64,000 bases of DNA, taken from contig NZ_JACHEU010000003.1 in NCBI RefSeq assembly GCF_014201615.1, forward strand, positions 248,001-312,000, given 5' to 3'. Source of the stretch: Aquamicrobium lusatiense. Its GTDB lineage: Bacteria > Pseudomonadota > Alphaproteobacteria > Rhizobiales > Rhizobiaceae. Both the position numbers and the translations under genes were made by a program. The notes under the pieces are model-generated. The model was not told the origin of the DNA. It was given only the letters and a program-made list of their open reading frames with translations, and made no database searches. Of the stretch, positions 16,989-25,114 are shown piece after piece (the stretch's first letter is position 1; each line of letters begins with the position of its first letter).

Positions 16989-17019
16989 TTGAACCTCTAG
17001 CCGCTAGAGAAACTACAGT
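16989..17019 (+). promoter_or_regulatory. MerR-type metal-responsive promoter of the P-type ATPase
   Basis: TTGAAC (16989-16994) and TACAGT (17014-17019) are separated by 19 bases, the overlong spacing typical of promoters activated by MerR-family metal sensors. The spacer contains the perfect dyad CTCTAG-CCG-CTAGAG (16995-17009), placed as in CadR/PbrR/ZntR targets. The matching regulator is not in this window. Confidence 0.75.
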
Positions 17020-17046
17020 GGCCGGACTGGAAGAAGGAATTGCATC

Positions 17047-19356
17047 ATGACCCGGTCAGGACCATCAGGCGGCGGCAATGCGGAAGCGCTCGTCTTCCGC
17101 GTCGAAGGCATGGATTGCGCCAGTTGCGCGGGCACCATCACCACCGCGCTCGGCCATCTGCCGGGCGTCTCCGATGTCAATGTCTCGGTGACGCGGGAAC
17201 GGCTGGCGCTGTCGCTGGATGTGGCGCAGACCCCGGTGGGCTCCATCGAAAAGGCCGTGCGCAGCCTCGGTTTCGAGCCGACCCTGTTGGATGGCAAGGC
17301 CGGTTCCCCGCTGCCGTCGGCCGGAAACCATGAGCATGAGCACGGGCACGCTCACACCCATGCACACGACCACGCCCATGGCGCGGCCTGCGATCATGAC
17401 CATGGCCATGACCACGCCGATGACCACGCGACTGCTGCCCCTGCCTCCCCTGCCGCTTCGGCTCCCCCTTCCGCCCGCAGCGAAAAGCGGTGGTGGCAAA
17501 GCGTGAAGTCGCGCCATGCGGCGCTCGGCGTGGTGCTGGTGGCGCTGGCCTTCGCGGTCGAGTTCATCTGGCCGGCAAGCAGCCGCTATGTGTTTTCCAT
17601 GGCGACGCTGGTGCTGGTGGCGCCGATCGCCAAACGTGCCTTCGCGGCTGCCCGCATGGGCGCGCCCTTTACCATCCAGATGCTGATGAGCATCGCCTCC
17701 ATCGGCGCGCTGATCATCGGCGCGGTCGAGGAAGCGGCGGTCGTGGTGCTCTTGTTCCTCATCGGCGAGGTGCTGGAAGGCTTGGCGGCGGCAAGGGCGC
17801 GCTCGGGCATCAAGGCGCTGGGCTCGCTCATTCCGCGCACCGCCATGGTGGCGGAAGGCAACAGCCTGCGCGAGGTCGCCACCGATGCGCTGGCCATCGG
17901 CCAGACCGTGGTGTGCCGCCCCGGCGACCGCATCCCGGCCGACGGCGTGGTGATCGCCGGCGTCTCGAGCGTCGACGAATCGCCGATGACCGGCGAGAGC
18001 ATTCCCGTCGCCAAGCAGGAGGGCAGCAACGTCTTTGCCGGCTCCATCAACCATGACGCCTCGCTGCGCATCCGCGTCGAGCGCGCCCCGTCCGACAACA
18101 CCATCGCCCGCATCATCGCGCTGGTGGAGGACGCGCAGGAAGCAAAAGCCCCGACCGAGCGCTTCATCGACCGGTTCTCGCGCGTCTACATGCCGGCCAT
18201 CGTGGCGCTGTCGGCGCTGGTGGCCATCGTGCCGCCGCTGGCCGGCTTCGGCACATGGGACGAGTGGATCTATCGGGGCCTTGCCCTGCTGCTGATCGGC
18301 TGCCCCTGCGCGCTGGTCATCTCGGTGCCGGCTGCCATCGCCTCCGGCCTGTCCACCGGGGCAAGGCAGGGCATGCTGATCAAGGGCGGCGCCGTCATCG
18401 AGACGCTCGCCCAGACGAAGACCATCGCCTTCGACAAGACCGGCACGCTGACGCTCGGCAAGCCGAGGGTGACGGACGTGGTCGCCACCGATGGCGACGC
18501 CGCGCGGCTGATCGCCGTTGCGGCGGCGATAGAGCGCGAATCGAGCCATCCGCTGGCCACGGCAATCGTCGATCATGCGGCGGAGCTCGCAGCCCCCTTC
18601 ATCGCCGGCGAGGACATCCGCGCCATAGCCGGCCGCGGCATGGAAGGCCGCGCCGGCGGAAAGGCCATCTTCATCGGCGCGCCGCGCTTTGCCGGCGAGG
18701 CGGGCAGCGTGTCGAAGGAACTGGCAGAGGCCGCCGCCGCGCTGGAAAGCGACGGCAAGACCGTGGCGGTGATCGTAGCCGACGGCGTGGCCGCCGGCCT
18801 CATCGCCATGCGCGACGAGCCGCGCCCGGATGCCGCCGCGGGCATCGCCGAACTGTCGCGCCTCGGCATCGACAGCGTGATGTTGACAGGTGACAACGCC
18901 CGCACCGGCAACGCCATCGGCAAAAAGCTCGGCATGCAGGTGCGGGCCGAATTGCTGCCGCAGAACAAGGTGGAGGAAATCCGCAAGCTCGCCGCCAATG
19001 GCAAGGTCGTCATGGTCGGCGACGGCATCAACGACGCCCCGGCCCTTGCCGCTGCCAGTGCCGGCGTCGCCATCGGCTCCGGCACGGACGTGGCCATGGA
19101 AACGGCGGACGCCGCGCTGATGGGCAGCCGCATCGGAGACGTCGCCGGCATGATCCGCCTGTCGCGCGCCACCATGCGCAATATTCACCAGAACGTCGCC
19201 ATCGCGCTTGGGCTGAAGGCGGTGTTCCTCATCACCACCGTCACTGGCCTGTCGGGCCTGTGGATCGCGGTGCTGGCCGACACCGGCGCCACCGTTCTGG
19301 TGACGATGAACGCCATGCGCCTGCTGGCCTTCAGGCCGTCGAAACCGGCCCGCTGA
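17047..19356 (+). CDS. zntA: Zn/Cd/Pb-exporting P1B-type ATPase
   Basis: A 769-residue heavy-metal pump of the inner membrane. The N-terminal metal-binding domain has GMDCASC with Cys24 and Cys27; a long His/Asp-rich linker follows (about residues 96-140). The transmembrane metal site is CPC at 419-421 in GCPCALVISVPAA, the form found in divalent-cation (P1B-2) rather than copper pumps. The phosphorylation site is Asp463 in FDKTGTLT, the HP motif is ESSHPLA, the hinge is MVGDGINDAPALA, and a C-terminal WIAVLADTGAT carries the conserved membrane Asp. GAAGGA precedes the ATG. Regulation by a MerR-type sensor is implied by the promoter at 16989-17019. Zn, Cd or Pb cannot be separated by sequence. 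Confidence 0.93.
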   Translation: MTRSGPSGGGNAEALVFRVEGMDCASCAGTITTALGHLPGVSDVNVSVTRERLALSLDVAQTPVGSIEKAVRSLGFEPTLLDGKAGSPLPSAGNHEHEHGHAHTHAHDHAHGAACDHDHGHDHADDHATAAPASPAASAPPSARSEKRWWQSVKSRHAALGVVLVALAFAVEFIWPASSRYVFSMATLVLVAPIAKRAFAAARMGAPFTIQMLMSIASIGALIIGAVEEAAVVVLLFLIGEVLEGLAAARARSGIKALGSLIPRTAMVAEGNSLREVATDALAIGQTVVCRPGDRIPADGVVIAGVSSVDESPMTGESIPVAKQEGSNVFAGSINHDASLRIRVERAPSDNTIARIIALVEDAQEAKAPTERFIDRFSRVYMPAIVALSALVAIVPPLAGFGTWDEWIYRGLALLLIGCPCALVISVPAAIASGLSTGARQGMLIKGGAVIETLAQTKTIAFDKTGTLTLGKPRVTDVVATDGDAARLIAVAAAIERESSHPLATAIVDHAAELAAPFIAGEDIRAIAGRGMEGRAGGKAIFIGAPRFAGEAGSVSKELAEAAAALESDGKTVAVIVADGVAAGLIAMRDEPRPDAAAGIAELSRLGIDSVMLTGDNARTGNAIGKKLGMQVRAELLPQNKVEEIRKLAANGKVVMVGDGINDAPALAAASAGVAIGSGTDVAMETADAALMGSRIGDVAGMIRLSRATMRNIHQNVAIALGLKAVFLITTVTGLSGLWIAVLADTGATVLVTMNAMRLLAFRPSKPAR

Positions 19357-19374
19357 CTGCGGCGCTTCAAACGG

Positions 19375-19411
19375 AAAAGGCGGCTCCGTCGAAAAACGGA
19401 GCCGCCTTTTT
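19375..19411 (+). terminator. Bidirectional rho-independent terminator
   Basis: AAAA, GGCGGCTCCGT (19379-19389), a six-base loop, ACGGAGCCGCC (19396-19406) and TTTTT. The A-run on one side and T-run on the other make it work in both directions, ending zntA (+) and the convergent heme oxygenase gene (-). Confidence 0.9.
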
Positions 19412-19448
19412 CATGGGTGATCCCGGAGGCGGGACCGGAGGCTGAAAA

Positions 19449-20057
19449 TCAGCCGAATACGCTGCGCACCTGCGAGTGGACGCGATTGAAGGCCGCCTCG
19501 GCACCGGCGATGACGCGGGCTTCTTCTTCCGAAGAGAGGTCGACGGCGTCGAGCGCTGCCGTGAAGGTGCGCCAGTGCAGGCCCCGGCCTTCCGGCGCGC
19601 CGGCCAGATGGCGGGCGCCGAACTCTTCCGAGAGGCCGAGCTTCAGCGCGTCCTTGAGCAGGAAGGCAGCGCCCAGATTGGAGCCTTCGGCGACATAGAG
19701 CCAACCCATGGCGGTCGCCACATCGGCCTTCTCGCCGGCTTTGAACGCCGGTTCGCTCTCATAGGCGGGAATGTCGAAGCCGAGGTCGGTCAGGTCCTGC
19801 TCGATCTGCTTCAGGCGGCGGCGGCCCTGAAGGTCGGGCAGCAGGCCGTCGAGCGCCGCATCGTCGTAAAGCGCATCGATCTCGCGGTGGAAGGCATGCT
19901 GGACCTTCACGAACAGCGCATAGCGCTCGCGGCTGGCGAAGGGCTCGCCCGCCATGATCGATTTGTCGAGGCGCTCATGGGTGTCGCCCGTGGCCGCTTT
20001 CAGCCGCTTGGAGCGGGAAAGCTCGGTGGGTCGGTCCAGAACGGCGGCTTCGGTCAT
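19449..20057 (-). CDS. Biliverdin-forming heme oxygenase
   Basis: A 202-residue all-helical protein. The proximal heme ligand is His27 in GDTHERLDKS, and the distal helix with flexible glycines is GWLYVAEGSNLGAAFLL, both characteristic of bacterial heme oxygenases (HmuO/BphO/PigA group). It would cleave heme in the cytoplasm to biliverdin, CO and free iron. The ATG at 20057 has GAGGGA eight bases upstream. No phytochrome gene is adjacent, so an iron-acquisition role is more likely than chromophore synthesis. It lies last in a unit with an ECF sigma factor and a FecR protein, which implies control by iron or heme signalling. Confidence 0.85.
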   Translation of the reverse strand: MTEAAVLDRPTELSRSKRLKAATGDTHERLDKSIMAGEPFASRERYALFVKVQHAFHREIDALYDDAALDGLLPDLQGRRRLKQIEQDLTDLGFDIPAYESEPAFKAGEKADVATAMGWLYVAEGSNLGAAFLLKDALKLGLSEEFGARHLAGAPEGRGLHWRTFTAALDAVDLSSEEEARVIAGAEAAFNRVHSQVRSVFG

Positions 20058-20121
20058 GATCAAAATCCCTCGATTGCTGGTGGCTCGCGCCCGCTGCCGG
20101 GCACGCGTCGGAGTTTTACCG

Positions 20122-20325
20122 TCAGGCTGGAGCTCCTTGAGCGGCCGGGCGCGGCATCAATAAGACATTCATGTAGTCATGGCTGGCGCCGTTGTCTATC
20201 GCAAGATTGGCGCAGCCCGCATCGTCTTTGGCGCAGCCGTTCCAAACCGCGGGCGACATGCGAAACGCTTCCCGACGCAGGCTGCGCTCAACGGAAAAAT
20301 GCATCTTCCCAGGCTCCCCATTCAT
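20122..20325 (-). CDS. Possible small protein between FecR and heme oxygenase
   Basis: A 67-codon frame beginning MNGEPGKMHFS with GGAAG eight bases before its ATG, on the same strand as its neighbours. It contains two cysteines in a CAKDDAGC segment and no signal or membrane segment. No family is recognised, and it does not resemble HemP. The 358-base gap between the FecR gene and heme oxygenase (20058-20415) holds nothing else. Support is limited to position, ribosome site and length, so it may be spurious. Confidence 0.3.
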   Translation of the reverse strand: MNGEPGKMHFSVERSLRREAFRMSPAVWNGCAKDDAGCANLAIDNGASHDYMNVLLMPRPAAQGAPA

Positions 20326-20415
20326 GGTTTTTTCTTCCATATTGCGGCGCAGGTGGTGGCGATGGAGATCCGGCTCCACGGTGGAAACCCGCAAAAACCC
20401 GGCGCGCTGCCATGC

Positions 20416-21360
20416 TCAGCGGATGATCGTCAGGAAGGGCAGCCGGGTGATGCGGATCGGCAATGTCTGCTCCATGACCTCAAGCACCGCATCCGGGTCG
20501 CGCAGATCGAACACGCCGGTCACTTCCAGCGCGCTGAGGCTTGCGCCCGCGACAAGGATGGAGCCGCTGCGATAGCGGCCGATTTCCGCCACCACGTCGC
20601 CCAGCGGCTGGCGGTTGAAGATCAGCTTGCCGCGCCGCCACGCGGTTTCGATCTCGGCATCGACGCTTTCCGCCGGCGCGAAAATGCCATCGTCGCCATA
20701 GCGCACCCGCTGATCGGCATGGGCGGTGAGCGGCGAGGCCTCCTGTCCCGGTCCCGATATCGCGACCACGCCTTCCAGCACGGTCACGGCGACCTCGCGC
20801 GGCCGGATATCGACATCGAAGACGGTGCCGACGGCACGCGCATGGCCGCCCTGCGCATCGACGACAAAGGGGCGCGCCGGATCGTGGGCGACCGTAAAGG
20901 TCGCCTGTCCCCTGAACAGGCGCAGCCCTCGCCGGGCTTGCGTGAAATCGACGGACAATGCCGTGTCGGCATTGAGGAAAGCGGTGGAGCCGTCCGGCAG
21001 GGCAATGCTGCGCTGCCCGGCAATGCCGGTCGTGTGATCGGCGAACAGATGCGGTCCTGCGATCCCGCTGCCGTAGAGGGCTGCCCCCGACACCGCGACC
21101 GCTGCGCCGCCCAGCACGGCGCGGCGGGTGACGCGCTGCCGGTGGGCGTCGCGCAGGCCGCTGCCGGCGATGCCCAGCCCGTTCCAGATGGCTTCGGCCT
21201 CAAGTGCCGCTTCCTCATGTCCGGGGCTGCGGTTGCGCCATCGGGTGAAGGCGGCATGGTCCGCCTCGGAAGCCCGGCCGGAATGAAGCTTCACCAGCCA
21301 TTCGAGCGCTTCGTCGCTCAGCGCCGTATCGGCATGCCTTTGCCTGCCCTCCGCTTTCAT
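20416..21360 (-). CDS. FecR-family anti-sigma factor (second pair)
   Basis: A 314-residue membrane regulator. The cytoplasmic N-terminus carries DEALEWLVKLHSG and FTRWRNRSPGHEEAALEAE, the DUF4880 pattern; VTRRAVLGGAAVAVSGAALY at about 77-96 is the membrane segment; the FecR domain has IALPDGSTAFLNADTALSVD; the C-terminal 70 residues (FNRQPLGDVVAEIGRY ... VTGVFDLRDPDAVLEVM) form the receptor-contact domain. GGAGG lies ten bases before the ATG. It follows the second sigma gene by 121 bases. No TonB receptor adjoins this pair. Confidence 0.92.
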   Translation of the reverse strand: MKAEGRQRHADTALSDEALEWLVKLHSGRASEADHAAFTRWRNRSPGHEEAALEAEAIWNGLGIAGSGLRDAHRQRVTRRAVLGGAAVAVSGAALYGSGIAGPHLFADHTTGIAGQRSIALPDGSTAFLNADTALSVDFTQARRGLRLFRGQATFTVAHDPARPFVVDAQGGHARAVGTVFDVDIRPREVAVTVLEGVVAISGPGQEASPLTAHADQRVRYGDDGIFAPAESVDAEIETAWRRGKLIFNRQPLGDVVAEIGRYRSGSILVAGASLSALEVTGVFDLRDPDAVLEVMEQTLPIRITRLPFLTIIR

Positions 21361-21481
21361 GAGCCGGCCGCCTCCACCTCACTGGTGATGCTTTGCTCCG
21401 CACCGGGAGGGAGCCCTGCACGAGCCCCTACAGCAAGGACGAAACGGAGCGGGGAATATTGCACTTCGGCCTGCGAAAAAA

Positions 21482-22009
21482 TCAGTGCTGGTCGCGGAAG
21501 TGATCGCGGCAATGCCGCAGCGCCTGCACCAGATAGCGCGCCACCATGCTTTCGGAAACGCCGAGCCGCGCCGCGATCTCGCGATGGGTGAGGCCGTCGC
21601 AGCGGTTCATCAGCAGCGCCCTGCGTGGCCTGGCGGGCAGTTGCGACAAGGCCAGAACCAGCAGCCGCAACTGGTCGCGGTCGATGACCACGCGCTCCGG
21701 CGAGGGGCAGGCATCCTCGATGGCCGCCAGCACCGCCTCGTCGCTGATGCAGCGTCCGCCATGGCGGTTTTCCCTGCGGGCCAGATCGATGGCGATGTTG
21801 CTGGCCACCCGCAGAATGAAGGCATGCTGGTCGCGGATGTCGATCGGCCCGCCCTTCATGCGCGAAAGCCTGAGCCAGGTTTCCTGCAGGGCGTCCTCGG
21901 CGAGTTCGTGCGAGCCGGTCTGCCGCTTCAGCCGCGACCGCAGCACGCTCCACTGGCGCAGGTAGAGGGAGATCAGTTCGTGATACGCGTCCGGGACAGT
22001 CGCATTCAT
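21482..22009 (-). CDS. FecI-like ECF sigma factor (second pair)
   Basis: A 175-residue ECF sigma factor. Region 2 is seen in ELAEDALQETWLRLSRM and FILRVASNIAIDLARR, region 4 in LSQLPARPRRALLMNRCDGL followed by the HTH HREIAARLGVSESMVARYL. The ATG at 22009 is 38 bases downstream of the shared promoter-like element at 22048-22074. Partner of the FecR protein encoded next. Its targets are unknown; the heme oxygenase downstream and, by the shared element, the other sigma gene are candidates (inferred). Confidence 0.92.
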   Translation of the reverse strand: MNATVPDAYHELISLYLRQWSVLRSRLKRQTGSHELAEDALQETWLRLSRMKGGPIDIRDQHAFILRVASNIAIDLARRENRHGGRCISDEAVLAAIEDACPSPERVVIDRDQLRLLVLALSQLPARPRRALLMNRCDGLTHREIAARLGVSESMVARYLVQALRHCRDHFRDQH

Positions 22010-22047
22010 CGCTTTCGCTGCTTTGCAGGAACGGGAATGACAACCCT

Positions 22048-22074
22048 CTTAGCGACATTGAAAAAATCACGCAA
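22048..22074 (-). promoter_or_regulatory. Promoter-like element of the second ECF sigma gene
   Basis: On the minus strand TTGCGTGATTTTT, seven bases, CGCTAAG, identical at all fixed positions to the element before the first sigma gene (10276-10302), while the flanks differ. A GCTTAGAA half-site just upstream (about 22094-22101) recalls half of an Irr-type iron control element, but only half is present. Confidence 0.65.
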
Positions 22075-22184
22075 CGTCAATGATTTGGAGGCGTTCTAAG
22101 CTTTCCTCCTGCAACGCGCTGCAGGATTCTGTCCTTCGCATGCCGCCCGCAGCCGGTTTCCGCTCGGGCGACGTGCATGTGTGT

Positions 22185-22220
22185 TGAAGCGCCATGCGCG
22201 CGGCAGCACATGGCGCTTCA
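22185..22220 (-). terminator. Hairpin at the end of the acetone carboxylase operon
   Basis: TGAAGCGCCATG (22185-22196) and CATGGCGCTTCA (22209-22220) are perfect 12-base arms around a 12-base loop, seven bases after the gamma-subunit stop on the minus strand. No T-run follows, so the structure may protect the 3' end or need Rho. Confidence 0.65.
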
Positions 22221-22226
22221 CGGGCC

Positions 22227-22736
22227 TCAGGCGGCTTCGGCCCGCTCGGGCAGCGGCAGCCCGAGCCACTCCTCGTAGAAGGCGTCGATATCCGGCTCGA
22301 AATCGTGGATCACCGGATACCACGGGGTCGGCGCCTCGACGTCGAGCAGGTCGCCTGAAATGGGGCAGTAATATTCGCGGATGACCTGCCACGTGCTGGT
22401 GGGCGCCATCAGCTTCGGATAAAGCTCCTCCATCTCCTGCGGCGTCTCGCGCACCCGCATCACCGCATGCAGCTTCCAGTTCTCGCGCCAGTCGCAGAAC
22501 TCATGCCCGGCATGGCTCTTGACGACCCAGCGCTTGTCGCCGGCGCGCTGCACAATGTAGAGCTTGGGGCCGAGCGGCAGGATGATGCGGTCATCCCACG
22601 GCACCTGCTCCTGCAGGATTTCCAGATACATCTGGAAGCGTTCGCGGTCCTTGGGCGTGGACAGCATGGTGTGCAGCGTGTCGCGGTCGATCTTGCCGTC
22701 GACAAGGTCTTTGATCTTCGCTTTTGTGTAGGCCAT
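22227..22736 (-). CDS. acxC: Acetone carboxylase gamma subunit
   Basis: A 169-residue protein matching acetone carboxylase gamma: start MAYTKAKIKDLVDGKID, centre KSHAGHEFCDWRENWKLHA, and a C-terminal IREYYCPISGDLLDVEAP that carries the zinc-binding cysteine region. The enzyme is an alpha2-beta2-gamma2 complex converting acetone, bicarbonate and ATP to acetoacetate in the cytoplasm. It lies 54 bases downstream of the alpha gene on the same strand, in the beta-alpha-gamma order known from Xanthobacter acxABC. Length agrees with the family (about 165-170). Confidence 0.95.
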   Translation of the reverse strand: MAYTKAKIKDLVDGKIDRDTLHTMLSTPKDRERFQMYLEILQEQVPWDDRIILPLGPKLYIVQRAGDKRWVVKSHAGHEFCDWRENWKLHAVMRVRETPQEMEELYPKLMAPTSTWQVIREYYCPISGDLLDVEAPTPWYPVIHDFEPDIDAFYEEWLGLPLPERAEAA

Positions 22737-22790
22737 TTTTTCCTCCTCATTGGGGTGACGGGCGCTCCGGTGCGGAGCGCCCGCGGTGCA

Positions 22791-25100
22791 TCATTCGTCG
22801 ACGAACTGAACGGTCTTCACGTCCGGAAGCTCGGAAATATCCATCGAATATTCGCGGCCATAGGACGGGATCGGCAGATCCGCTTCCAGAAGCTGCCAGT
22901 CGTCCGGCAGATCCCAGAACTTGCGGAAGCCCTTCGCCCAGTCCGGCCCGAGCTTGAAGGAGGCTGCGAACATTTGCTGGACATGCACGCCCGCATCCTT
23001 GGCCAGAATGCGCTTGCGCTCCTTCGCCATCCACTCCTTCGTCGGCACGGCTTTCGCCAGACGCTCCCTGCGGATTTCCGCGCGCCTTGCCTCGGTGCGG
23101 GCCTCATCGACCCCCACCAGCCCGTCGGCCGTCTTCACCAGCACCACGCCGTAGACCGTGTCGGCGAAACGGTCGAGCAGGTAGCCGCCATTGACGTCGT
23201 CGGCCACCTTCTGCGGCTCGCGCTCCAGCGGATCGCCGAAGCCGGGACCGCCGCGCATGTAGTTCAGATAGAGGTCGTAGTCCTTGAACATCGCCTCGGT
23301 GGTGATGGCCTGCTTGTCGCGCTTGATCTTCGCGTCAGGCAGCATGGCGTCCCATGTCGGGTTCTGCGGGTCGGTGTCGCCGCCGGAGGGGATTTCGCCG
23401 CCATCGGCGATGATCTTCTCCAGATTGGTGTCATGCGCGCAGAAGCGGTAGCCGGAGGCTGCCGGGTAGCCGCCCATCAGGCCCCAGTCGGAGCTGATAT
23501 GGCCGTTGCCCATGAAGAACATGGTCCAGTCCTTGGCGTTCCAGACCATGCGCAGCGACTGGAACCCGCAGCCGCCGCGATACTTGCCGGCGCCACCCGA
23601 CGAGGCCTTGATCTCGCGGCCGAGATAGATGAGCGGCTCGGCCAGCTCCCAGATCTCCATGTCGCCCATGTCGCCTTCCGGGTTCCAGATGGCGGCGGCA
23701 TGGCTGATGCCGTCGGCGATGGCGGAAGCGCCGACGCCGTTGGCCGCGCATTCGAACGAGTTGACGGCGTGGATCTCGTCATACTGGTTGAACCCGCCGC
23801 CCTGCAGCCAGTTGGAGGTGTTGGCGTTGCCGGAATTGACCTCTTCCAGATAGCCGCGCCCGAAATAGGCCCGGCTGAGGCCGCGCCACAGCGAGGTCCA
23901 CGACGAAACCAGGAAGTGCCACGAGTAGCTGAAGGCCACGCGCCGGTCGTCCGGGTTCATCCACGTGCCCTTCGGCAGTCGGAATTCCGTGCCGTAGGCC
24001 GCCCCGTCGTTGATCATTTCGGTCGGGATCAGCGTCTGCGTCATCATCACCCAGATGCCCGAGGTGAAGGAGACGGCGTGGGCGTTGTAGGTGTGCCAGC
24101 CCCAGCGCGACGAGCCCTCGAAGTCCAGCCGCCATGTGCCGTCCTTGCGGATCGTCATTTCCGAAGGCGTGTGCATGATGGTGTCGACCTTGGCGAAGTC
24201 GGACGGCACCCGCACGTCCTCATGTTCGTAAGGCACGTCGACAAAGCCGACCTGGCGATACTTGCCGGGAATGGTCATCGCCTTGATGCGGGCCTGAAGG
24301 CCGACACGGCCATGCTCGACCGCCTCATAGGCAAACTTCCAGTAGGCTTCGATGCCTTCGTCGGCGATCACCTGCTCGACCAGATCGCGGATCATGTGGC
24401 AGCCGGCGACGCGGGTGCGTTCGTCCAGCATCCAGTAGCGCGTGGTGCGCACCATGCGCTGCGATTCATGCAGCCAGTCGCGGAACAGCGTGTCGTCGGC
24501 ACCGATCTTGCGGCAGGTGATGGAATAGCCGTCGCCGAAGCGCTGCACCTGTCCGGTCGACATCGAGCCCGGACCCACCGAACCCGTATCGATGACGTGG
24601 GTGACGCCGCCCACCCAGCCGATCAGCTTCTCTTCGTGGAAGATCGGCACGATGGTGTGGATGTCGCAGGGGTGCACGTTCCCGATCAGGGAGTCGTTGT
24701 TGCAGAAGATGTCCTTGTCGTTGATGCCGGGGTTATGCTCCCAGCCGTTCTCGATCATGTACTTGATCGCCGCACCCATGGTGCCGACATGGATGATGAT
24801 GCCGGTCGAGGTGAGGATGGCGTCGCCGGCGGCATTGTAGAGGGTGAAGCAAAGTTCGCCTTCCTGCTCGACGATCGGCGAAGCCGCGATTTTCTTGGCC
24901 GTCTCGCGGGCGTCGACGACGCCGGCGCGGAGCCGCGAAAACAGCTTGTTGTAGAGAATGGGCTGGCTGTCGCGCAGCTCCATCTTGCTGATGCCGCCAT
25001 AGTGACCGGTCTTCTTCGTGGCATCCATCAGGCGGTCGCGGTGCTCTTTCAGAGTCTCGCCGCCCCGCACGATGCCGTCCAGTTTCGTGTGCATGTTCAT
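22791..25100 (-). CDS. acxB: Acetone carboxylase alpha subunit
   Basis: A 769-residue HyuB-type subunit. Full length and recognisable throughout: N-terminal GETLKEHRDRLMDATKKTGH, the metal-site region NDSLIGNVHPCDIHTIVP (His-Asp-His set that binds Mn in the structure), and ANTSNWLQGGGFNQYDEIH. This subunit carboxylates the enolate formed from phosphorylated acetone. GGAGG lies eight to nine bases before the ATG at 25100; a second in-frame ATG two codons on is possible. Fourteen bases separate it from the beta gene, so the two are co-transcribed. Confidence 0.95.
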   Translation of the reverse strand: MNMHTKLDGIVRGGETLKEHRDRLMDATKKTGHYGGISKMELRDSQPILYNKLFSRLRAGVVDARETAKKIAASPIVEQEGELCFTLYNAAGDAILTSTGIIIHVGTMGAAIKYMIENGWEHNPGINDKDIFCNNDSLIGNVHPCDIHTIVPIFHEEKLIGWVGGVTHVIDTGSVGPGSMSTGQVQRFGDGYSITCRKIGADDTLFRDWLHESQRMVRTTRYWMLDERTRVAGCHMIRDLVEQVIADEGIEAYWKFAYEAVEHGRVGLQARIKAMTIPGKYRQVGFVDVPYEHEDVRVPSDFAKVDTIMHTPSEMTIRKDGTWRLDFEGSSRWGWHTYNAHAVSFTSGIWVMMTQTLIPTEMINDGAAYGTEFRLPKGTWMNPDDRRVAFSYSWHFLVSSWTSLWRGLSRAYFGRGYLEEVNSGNANTSNWLQGGGFNQYDEIHAVNSFECAANGVGASAIADGISHAAAIWNPEGDMGDMEIWELAEPLIYLGREIKASSGGAGKYRGGCGFQSLRMVWNAKDWTMFFMGNGHISSDWGLMGGYPAASGYRFCAHDTNLEKIIADGGEIPSGGDTDPQNPTWDAMLPDAKIKRDKQAITTEAMFKDYDLYLNYMRGGPGFGDPLEREPQKVADDVNGGYLLDRFADTVYGVVLVKTADGLVGVDEARTEARRAEIRRERLAKAVPTKEWMAKERKRILAKDAGVHVQQMFAASFKLGPDWAKGFRKFWDLPDDWQLLEADLPIPSYGREYSMDISELPDVKTVQFVDE

Positions 25101-25114
25101 CTTGGTCTTCCTCC

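Noticed and set aside
15114-19188. Long frames antisense to the ABC exporter (15114-16727) and to the metal ATPase (17065-19188)
   Set aside because: Both lie wholly over genes with intact catalytic motifs on the other strand and have no recognisable domain or ribosome site.
20122-20394. Treating the small frame before heme oxygenase as HemP
   Set aside because: It lacks the HemP pattern (a short basic strand-rich protein with a conserved RLRLTRNGKL-like core), so no name was given.
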